Shown here: positions 56,527 through 64,000 of the stretch, in pieces
How positions within the stretch are numbered: position 1 is the first letter of the stretch
Layout: each line of letters opens with the position of its first letter
NCBI GenBank assembly: GCA_017355425.1
Contig: CP070233.1
Span: forward strand, 5,389,272 to 5,453,271
Origin: Dolichospermum sp. DET69
Lineage (GTDB): Bacteria > Cyanobacteriota > Cyanobacteriia > Cyanobacteriales > Nostocaceae
Direction: 5' to 3'
DNA length: 64,000 nt
Translations under genes and position numbers: made by a program
Notes under the pieces: generated by a model
What the model saw: only the letters and a program-made list of their open reading frames with translations
The model's database searches: none
What the model was told of the DNA's origin: nothing

Positions 56527-58251
56527 ATGCCACTCAATTTAAAGACTAATCAAGAGCCAATTAATCCTAATGATCCAGAGTATCAAGATGTACTTAAAGA
56601 TTTGCAAGGCAATATTCTTAAAGGACATGGAAGAGACAAATCTGGACATATTTTCTTGACTTTTCCCAATCCTCAAGAAAATCCCGAAAAAATTGCTGCT
56701 CTCAAAAATTGGATTGCTCAACTCGCCATTAATGAAATTACATCTGCTCAACAGCAATTAAATGAGTCTAAAGCCTGGAGAGAAAATAAAACTCCAGGAA
56801 AAACATTTGTCCACTTTGCCTTATCTTCCAGTGGCTATACTAAACTAGGTTTTTCTGATTCTCAGCAACCCAAGGGAGCAAATCTGCAAAAACGAACGAA
56901 AGAGAAAGACGATTATGAAGAAGTTTTTCAACAAGGAATGAAGTTGCGAAAGAATGCACTTTTAGATCCGCCTGTTAGCTCTTGGGATGACAATTTTAGG
57001 AAAGATATTGATGCCTTAGTTATCATTGCAGATGATAATTCAGAAATTCTGAATCAAAAATTTTTAGAAATTGAGAAACAGCTAAAGGATATCACCACAA
57101 ATATTTTTAATGAGCAAGGTGATACGGTGCGAAAATCTTTTAATGGCAATGACCCTATCGTAGTTGAGCATTTTGGCTATGCAGATGGAATCAGTCAACC
57201 GATCTTTTTGCAGCAGGGTGTCACATCTGGGAGTAATTTTTCCCAGGATGCGCCGCTTAATCTTGTCTTGATTCCTGATCCTTTTGGCACGTCAGGGGTT
57301 AGCTTTGGTAGCTTCCTTCTCTTTCGCAAGCTTGAGCAAAATGTTCAAGGATTTAAGAAGGCAGAATTTGCCCTTTCCCAAGCATTAGGTACTCCTTTTG
57401 CGTTAGCTGGAGCAATGGCAGTGGGACGTTTTGAAGATGGGACTCCACTAGTTTTGCAGTCTAATGATGGTTCTATCGGTTTAAATGACTTTGACTATCA
57501 AGGTGATTCTCAAGGGCTAAGATGCCCATTTCAATCCCATATTCGCAAAAGCAATCCCCGTCTGGAGTCTGTTAAACAAGGTGGACCTTTTGCTCAAAGC
57601 ACAGAACAAGAACTTGGTCATCGAATTGCCAGACGAGGAGTGACCTATGGCGGACCTTTAAGCGATTTTTCACAAGACTTTGATCGTCTGCCGAGAACTG
57701 GAGTCGGTTTATTATTTATGTGTTACCAGTCCGATATTTGGGAACAGTTTGAGTTTATTCAACGCTTCTGGTGTAATAATCCCAAATTCCTTGAACCTGC
57801 CATGAACAATAATCCCAATTATCATAGAACCGGATTGGATGCAGTGATTGGTCAAAGACAAGGAAACCAAGAAGATCCCTTAATCAAGGAAGTTCCCGAA
57901 GTGCCAAAAAATTGGCCTGAGTCCTATGGACAGCCGACTGTCAAACCCGATATTACCCCAGAAAATGAATTTGGACAGTTTGTGACTTTAAAAGGGGGTG
58001 AATACTTTTTTTCTGCGAGTATAACTTTCCTCAAAAGCTTGAGTAACCAATCTTCTCCTGAAGAAACTGCTGAACCTACACCTGGCGCATTTTATGTTGT
58101 CAAATCTGGCGACACCCTATTCATAATAGCTGAGAATGCTTATGGAGATGGGAGTAATTTTTCAGTAATTTACGAAGCTAATCAAGACGCGATTGGAAAT
58201 AATTCTGAAGTGATCGTTCCTGGACAGAGGCTTTTTATCCCCTTACTTTAA
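56527..58251 (+). CDS. DyP-type peroxidase with C-terminal LysM domain
   Basis: A 574-aa protein; AGGAG six bases before the ATG supports the start. DyP hallmarks: the N-terminal DLQGNILKGHGR, the GxxDG motif in FGYADGISQPIF (about 216-227), and the heme-binding region CPFQSHIRKSNPR (about 336-348), with an Arg/His-rich segment (HRIARRGVTYGG). From about residue 520 a LysM domain follows (FYVVKSGDTLFIIAENAYGD, ending VPGQRLFIP), which could anchor the enzyme to peptidoglycan or another glycan. No signal peptide is visible, so export would need an encapsulin-like or non-classical route. It probably uses peroxide made by the upstream GMC enzyme. Confidence 0.88.
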   Translation: MPLNLKTNQEPINPNDPEYQDVLKDLQGNILKGHGRDKSGHIFLTFPNPQENPEKIAALKNWIAQLAINEITSAQQQLNESKAWRENKTPGKTFVHFALSSSGYTKLGFSDSQQPKGANLQKRTKEKDDYEEVFQQGMKLRKNALLDPPVSSWDDNFRKDIDALVIIADDNSEILNQKFLEIEKQLKDITTNIFNEQGDTVRKSFNGNDPIVVEHFGYADGISQPIFLQQGVTSGSNFSQDAPLNLVLIPDPFGTSGVSFGSFLLFRKLEQNVQGFKKAEFALSQALGTPFALAGAMAVGRFEDGTPLVLQSNDGSIGLNDFDYQGDSQGLRCPFQSHIRKSNPRLESVKQGGPFAQSTEQELGHRIARRGVTYGGPLSDFSQDFDRLPRTGVGLLFMCYQSDIWEQFEFIQRFWCNNPKFLEPAMNNNPNYHRTGLDAVIGQRQGNQEDPLIKEVPEVPKNWPESYGQPTVKPDITPENEFGQFVTLKGGEYFFSASITFLKSLSNQSSPEETAEPTPGAFYVVKSGDTLFIIAENAYGDGSNFSVIYEANQDAIGNNSEVIVPGQRLFIPLL

Positions 58252-58647
58252 TAGTGCAATAGTGAAGCGCTGCTGCAAGCATATCACTCCTTTTGTAGTA
58301 TTATATTTCATGGTGGTATGAAAAAGCTTAAATAAAAAGTTAACCCATAACTGTTCTTGGGGAAGATTTTGTACTTTTCTGATTATGCGAATATATTCGC
58401 ATAATTTTTTTAATTTGAGAATTTTTTATCACATTAAAAACATAATATTTATCAGTATTAATTATCTACACACTGTGAGTGTGATTATTTCTTAAAGATA
58501 TTTCTAATTATAGATACGCTAAAAGATACTCTTTGCTATACAATGCTGCGAAAGTTCAATAAAAAATTAAGTCATTAGTAATTAGCAACTAGCTAGACTA
58601 CTGATGATTGATAATAGATAACTAAAAGTGGATAAGGATTTAAGATC
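58252..58647. other. Intergenic region upstream of argC
   Basis: About 396 bp, AT-rich, with a short near-palindrome (ATTATGCGAATATATTCGCATAAT, 58382-58405 as two arms). No RNA gene or repeat array recognised. Confidence 0.55.
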
Positions 58648-59706
58648 ATGGGAAATTTAAGACGCGTACCAGTTGGAATTGTTGGCGCGTCAGGGTATGG
58701 TGGAGTGCAGCTAGTGCGACTGCTGATGGATCATCCTGAAGTAGAACTTGTTTATTTAGGTGGTGAAAGCAGCGCGGGTAAATCCTTTGCTGACCTTTAT
58801 CCACATTTCGGTAATATAGTAAATTTGCCCATTGAAGCAGTAGAACCGGACATTATTGCTAGTCGTTGTGAAGTGGTATTTCTGTCTTTACCCAATGGAC
58901 TGGCTTGCCAAATTGCTCCCCAACTTATAGAAAAAGGTTGTAAGGTACTGGATCTGAGTGCTGATTATCGCTTTGGTGATTTGAAAACTTATACAGATTG
59001 GTATGGTACTCAAAGAAGCGATCGCACCCTAGCCGCGACAGCAGTTTATGGGTTACCAGAATTGTACCGCGATCGCATTGCCGAAGCCAATCTAGTCGGC
59101 TGTCCCGGTTGCTATCCTACAGCCAGTTTACTCGCACTTTCCCCACTTTTAAAACAAGGTTTAATCGTTCCCGAAACAGCCATTATTGATGCCAAATCTG
59201 GCACATCTGGAGGTGGAAGACAAGCGAAGGTAAACCTGTTATTAGCCGAAGCTGATAACTCCCTGGGTGCTTATAACGTCGGTAGCCACCGCCACACACC
59301 AGAAATTGAGCAGATTTGTAGCGAATTGGCAGGTCATGAAGTCACAATCCAATTTACACCCCATTTGATCCCAATGGTACGGGGGATTTTAGCCACTGTG
59401 TACGCCTCTATGCGTGATCCTGGTTTAGTTCGTGATGACCTAATTACTATCTATAGTGCCTTTTATCGCAATTCTCCTTGGGTGAAAATCTGCAATAGTG
59501 GTACTTATCCTCAAACAAAATGGGCGTGCGGAAGCAATAATTGTTATATCGGCATAGAAGTTGACCCCCGCACAGGGCGCGTTATTGTCATGTCAGCTAT
59601 TGACAACCTGATTAAAGGTCAAGCCGGACAAGCAATTCAATGTATGAACCTGATGCTAGGCTGGGATGAAACCTTGGGATTACCTAAAGTTGGGTTTTAT
59701 CCTTAA
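58648..59706 (+). CDS. argC: N-acetyl-gamma-glutamyl-phosphate reductase
   Basis: A 352-aa arginine biosynthesis enzyme that reduces N-acetylglutamyl phosphate with NADPH. The Rossmann start [18 protein letters not shown] and the catalytic Cys in [14 protein letters not shown] (about C153-C156) are clear, with [11 protein letters not shown] and [14 protein letters not shown] later. AAGGA lies ten bases before the ATG. Length is standard. It is convergent with eno and separated from it by heptamer repeats. Confidence 0.95.
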   Translation: MGNLRRVPVGIVGASGYGGVQLVRLLMDHPEVELVYLGGESSAGKSFADLYPHFGNIVNLPIEAVEPDIIASRCEVVFLSLPNGLACQIAPQLIEKGCKVLDLSADYRFGDLKTYTDWYGTQRSDRTLAATAVYGLPELYRDRIAEANLVGCPGCYPTASLLALSPLLKQGLIVPETAIIDAKSGTSGGGRQAKVNLLLAEADNSLGAYNVGSHRHTPEIEQICSELAGHEVTIQFTPHLIPMVRGILATVYASMRDPGLVRDDLITIYSAFYRNSPWVKICNSGTYPQTKWACGSNNCYIGIEVDPRTGRVIVMSAIDNLIKGQAGQAIQCMNLMLGWDETLGLPKVGFYP

Positions 59707-61140
<1,434 letters not shown>

Positions 61141-61259
61141 TTACATATTCATAACCCAATCGCTAGTTTATGTGTTTCTGGGGGAAAATCGGCTGACATT
61201 AAAGAAGATTTCCAATCGTGAAGGGTGATAATGCTCGCTGAGTATGGAAAGAAACATGG

Positions 61260-61310
61260 AATTTGTCTAAATCAGGATGCTCAGGATTATATAAGGATGT
61301 ACAGGATTAT
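61260..61310 (+). repeat. Single degenerate AGGATT repeat unit
   Basis: One isolated degenerate copy of the GTCTGAATCAGGATT family (TTTGTCTAAATCAGGATGC, then AGGATTATATAAGGATG). It shows that the 49-bp family is dispersed beyond the defence operon. Confidence 0.7.
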
Positions 61311-61379
61311 TTATTGATCATTTACTGATTTTGAATATATGAATTGCCATTTTTAATATTTATGGTTTTTGCGTCTCTT

Positions 61380-61589
61380 TTATGGAGAATTAATACTAAA
61401 GTGCCAGTTTAATAAACTACGTAATCTGAAATTACTAAAGTTGCGAAAACCATATCCAAGTCGTTTAATGAGTTTGAGTTTATTATTAATTCCTTCTACA
61501 GTACCACTCGTAGTTCTGCCATCAAAATAACCGACTACTTCACCAAACCATCTAATCATTGTTCCGTAATTATTAAAAATTATAAATTA
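61380..61589 (-). pseudogene. ISL3-type transposase C-terminal fragment
   Basis: A 66-codon remnant, too short for most gene callers. The frame reads IRWFGEVVGYFDGRTTSGTV, then EGINNKLKLIKRLGYGFRNF and ends LLNWHFSINSP-stop at 61380. This is the C-terminal end of the ISL3 family DDE transposase. Its N-terminal nine-tenths are absent. It marks an old insertion between eno and the giant repetitive gene. Confidence 0.85.
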
Positions 61590-61942
61590 ACTGACATTTC
61601 TCATTTTTTCGGCGATTCCTAAGTATCTTTACGCATATAAACATAATATACATTCTAAGTACCATCCCAGTCTTACTGATTTGAAAGCAGCGATCTCAAA
61701 CTGTATTTTCAGTGTCAAAACTGATAAGAGAGAAAAGCTAGATGGTTTATTAACTCTCAATTTTCAGGTTTTTAGAAAGTCCCAGTTTTTATCCGTGAAT
61801 ATACTAAATAAGTATATCTGCCACTACATTTAATTAATTGTGAAAATTTCGTAAAGTGGTAATAATACTATAGACAATTATTTTTTATTATTATACATTC
61901 AGATTAAAGGAATTAATCAGGTGATAGACCTAACCTAATATT

Positions 61943-64000
61943 ATGCCTTCTTCCTTAACAGTTATTAATTATACAAGTGGCATCTCTAACGATGGTAGTC
62001 CCACTCCTACACTTACATTTGGCAATGACAATTATCTCATCAATGCTACAGGTGGTAGTTACGGCATATTTAACAATGGCACTATTCAATTTGGCCATGG
62101 TAACAATAGTATAACTGCTACAGGTAGTAGCTACGGCATACTTAACAATGACACTATTAAATTCGGCAATGGTAACAATAGTATTACTGCTACAGGTGGT
62201 AGCAACAGCATTGATAACAATGGCACTATTCAATTCGGCAATGGTAACAATAGTATAACTGCTACAGGTGGTATTTACGGCATTTATAACAGGACGACTG
62301 GCACTATTGACCTCGGCGGTGGTACTAATAACATCACTGCGAGAGGTAGTAGTTACGGCATTGAGAACTTTGGTACTATTAAATCCGGCAGTGGTAACGA
62401 TAGTATAACTGCTACAGGTAGTAGTTACGGCATTGAGAACTATGGCACTATTGACCTCGGCATTGGTAACAATAGTATCACTGCTACAGGTGGTAGCAAC
62501 ACCATTGATAACTATGGCACTATTAAATCCGGCACTGGTAACGATAGTATAACTGCTACAGGTGGTAGTTACGGCATTTATAACAGGAGGACTGGCAATA
62601 CTGACCTCGGAGATGGTACTAATAACATCACTGCAATAGGTAGTATTGACGGCATTGAGAACTTTGGTACTATTAAATCCGGCAGTGGTAACGATAGTAT
62701 AACTGCTACAGGTGCTACTTACGGCATTGAGAACTATGGCAATATTGACCTCGGCGATGGTACCAATAACATTACTACTACAGGTAGTCTTTACAGCATT
62801 GAGAACTATGGTACTATTAAATCCGGCATTGGTGACGATAGTATAACTGCTACAGGTGGTAGTTACGGCATTGATAACTATGGCACTATTGACTTCGGAA
62901 ATGGTACTAATAACATCACTACGACAGGTAGTAGTTACGGCATTGAGAACTATGGTACTATTAAGTCCGGCATTGGTAACGATAGTATAACTGCTACAGG
63001 TGGTACTTACGGCATTGAGAACTATCGCACTATTGACCTCGGAGATGGTACTAATAACATCACTGTGACAGGCGGTAGTTACAGCATCTTGAACAGCACC
63101 AGCACCACTACTAAATCTTCAAATAGTAGCTCTAATAACATCACTACCAAAGGTTGCGACGACAAGGAGAAGAGCCGGAATAGTCAATCTTTAAATAGTA
63201 GATATGACAAAGATTGTGACGACAAGGAGAAGAGCCGGAATAGTCAATCTTTAAATAGTAGATATGACAAAGATTGTGACGACAAGGAGAAGAGCCGGAA
63301 TAGTCAATCTTTAAATAGTAGATATGACAAAGATTGTGACGACAAGGAGAAGAGCCGGAATAGTCAATCTTTAAATAGTAGATATGACAAAGATTGTGAC
63401 GACAAGGAGAAGAGCCGGAATAGTCAATCTTTAAATAGTAGATATGACAAAGATTGTGACGACAAGGAGAAGAGCCGGAATAGTCAATCTTTAAATAGTA
63501 GATATGACAAAGATTGTGACGACAAGGAGAAGAGCCGGAATAGTCAATCTTTAAATGGTAGCTCTAATAACGTAACCACTACTACTGTTACTACTGTTAC
63601 TACTGTTACTAATACAGGCAATGCTTTTGGCATTGAGAACTATGGTACTATTCAATCCGGCAGTGGTAACGATAGTATAACTGCTAGAGGTGGTCTTTAT
63701 GGGATTGATAACTATGGCACTATTGACCTTGGCAATGGTAACAATAACATCAATGCGACAGGTGGTAGTTACAGCATCTTGAACATCAGCACTACTCAAT
63801 CTTCAAATAGTGTTTTTAATAACACATCTAGCAGCGATTGTGACGACAAGAAGAAGAGCGGGAATAGTCAATCTTTAAATGGTAGATATGACAAAGATTG
63901 TGACGACAAGAAGAAGAGCCGGAATAGTCAATCTTTAAATGGTAGATATGACAAAGATTGTGACGACAACGAGAAGAGCCGGAATAGTCAATCTTTAAAT
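61943..64000 (+). CDS. Giant repetitive protein, partial
   Basis: An open frame of at least 686 codons from the ATG at 61943 with no stop before the window end. After a 20-residue start (MPSSLTVINYTSGISNDGSP) come about fifteen repeats of 24 residues, pattern YGIxNxGTIxxGxGNNSITATGGS, a likely beta-solenoid. The second module is a 20-residue repeat SQSLNSRYDKDCDDKEKSRN, about seven times (63122-63541) and again after two more 24-residue repeats (from about 63830, with D-N-E/K variants). The DNA of the 60-bp repeats is almost perfect, pointing to recent expansion. No signal peptide. Probably a surface or filament protein with an expandable linker; function unknown. The 3' end lies beyond 64000. 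Confidence 0.8.
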   Translation, partial: MPSSLTVINYTSGISNDGSPTPTLTFGNDNYLINATGGSYGIFNNGTIQFGHGNNSITATGSSYGILNNDTIKFGNGNNSITATGGSNSIDNNGTIQFGNGNNSITATGGIYGIYNRTTGTIDLGGGTNNITARGSSYGIENFGTIKSGSGNDSITATGSSYGIENYGTIDLGIGNNSITATGGSNTIDNYGTIKSGTGNDSITATGGSYGIYNRRTGNTDLGDGTNNITAIGSIDGIENFGTIKSGSGNDSITATGATYGIENYGNIDLGDGTNNITTTGSLYSIENYGTIKSGIGDDSITATGGSYGIDNYGTIDFGNGTNNITTTGSSYGIENYGTIKSGIGNDSITATGGTYGIENYRTIDLGDGTNNITVTGGSYSILNSTSTTTKSSNSSSNNITTKGCDDKEKSRNSQSLNSRYDKDCDDKEKSRNSQSLNSRYDKDCDDKEKSRNSQSLNSRYDKDCDDKEKSRNSQSLNSRYDKDCDDKEKSRNSQSLNSRYDKDCDDKEKSRNSQSLNSRYDKDCDDKEKSRNSQSLNGSSNNVTTTTVTTVTTVTNTGNAFGIENYGTIQSGSGNDSITARGGLYGIDNYGTIDLGNGNNNINATGGSYSILNISTTQSSNSVFNNTSSSDCDDKKKSGNSQSLNGRYDKDCDDKKKSRNSQSLNGRYDKDCDDNEKSRNSQSLN
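63160..63557 (+). repeat. 60-bp coding tandem repeat, first block
   Basis: Six to seven copies of a 60-bp unit coding for 20 residues, with six consecutive copies identical at the DNA level (63181-63540). The unit holds GACGACAAGGAGAAGAGCCG and one Cys codon. Confidence 0.95.
63830..64000 (+). repeat. 60-bp coding tandem repeat, second block
   Basis: Nearly three copies of the same unit, with changes (AAG for GAG, GGT for AGT, AAC for AAG), continuing to the window edge. The changes show that the two blocks have been homogenised separately. Confidence 0.9.

Noticed and set aside
63160..63557. Non-coding satellite DNA
   Set aside because: The unit is 60 bp, keeps the frame of the upstream 24-residue repeats, and the second block keeps the same frame despite substitutions.
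61955..63799. Minus-strand genes at 61955-62233 and 63551-63799
   Set aside because: They are antisense shadows of the repetitive plus-strand frame, which is open for over 2 kb with consistent 24- and 20-residue repeats.

Overview
The window comes from a filamentous, probably heterocyst-forming cyanobacterium (Nostocales type; inferred). The support is direct: GCGATCGC (HIP1) octamers, heptameric short tandem repeats (STRRs) in many gaps, ~21-bp palindromic inserts split into HIP1 sites, and cyanobacterial genes such as ycf35 (DUF1257), a DUF2997 protein, a GH100 neutral invertase, WD40 proteins and multi-GAF histidine kinases. No rRNA or tRNA gene was recognised.

Layout. 1-3.5 kb: end of a minus-strand operon, dnaK-type Hsp70 > zinc-ribbon TPR > folK > Nudix. 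27.1-30.9 kb: the likely head of the same chaperone set on the same strand, a large TPR protein > J-domain protein > GrpE. The 23.6 kb between the two parts is accessory DNA: a group II intron, an AAA+ ATPase/nuclease fusion, a HEPN-type gene broken by a MITE, a 13.5-kb plus-strand defence-like operon (9589-23136), a PrlF/YhaV toxin-antitoxin pair and two PD-(D/E)XK-type nuclease genes.

The defence-like operon encodes a DUF499 ATPase, a four-helix-bundle (S23) protein, a 142-aa conserved protein, a small PD-(D/E)XK protein, a DUF1156 DNA methyltransferase, an antitoxin/VapC pair and a PLD-SNF2 helicase. Its core matches the helicase-methylase-ATPase architecture known from defence islands. 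The nested VapBC pair, the two large repeat arrays bracketing the methyltransferase gene and the in-frame heptamer expansions inside the ATPase and helicase genes are unusual.

31-36 kb: class A penicillin-binding protein, a small one-helix membrane protein, a TerB-like protein and rsmB. 36-42.3 kb: a decay zone with two inverted-repeat elements, an Rpn/DUF2887 gene with a broken duplicate, and a large GAF-rich histidine kinase gene broken by a truncated antisense group II intron, two copies of a ~375-bp IS200/IS605-like non-autonomous element and an internal deletion.

42.6-53.4 kb: GH100 invertase, WD40/J-domain protein, the DUF2997-ycf35-ferredoxin operon, an amidase, an RloA/RloB-like pair and ribBA. 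53.8-58.3 kb: a GMC oxidoreductase-DUF1080 fusion followed by a DyP peroxidase-LysM fusion. 58.6-61.1 kb: argC and eno, convergent. From 61943 to the window edge runs one unterminated reading frame for a very repetitive protein that combines a 24-residue solenoid-like repeat with a 20-residue Cys/Asp/Lys repeat.
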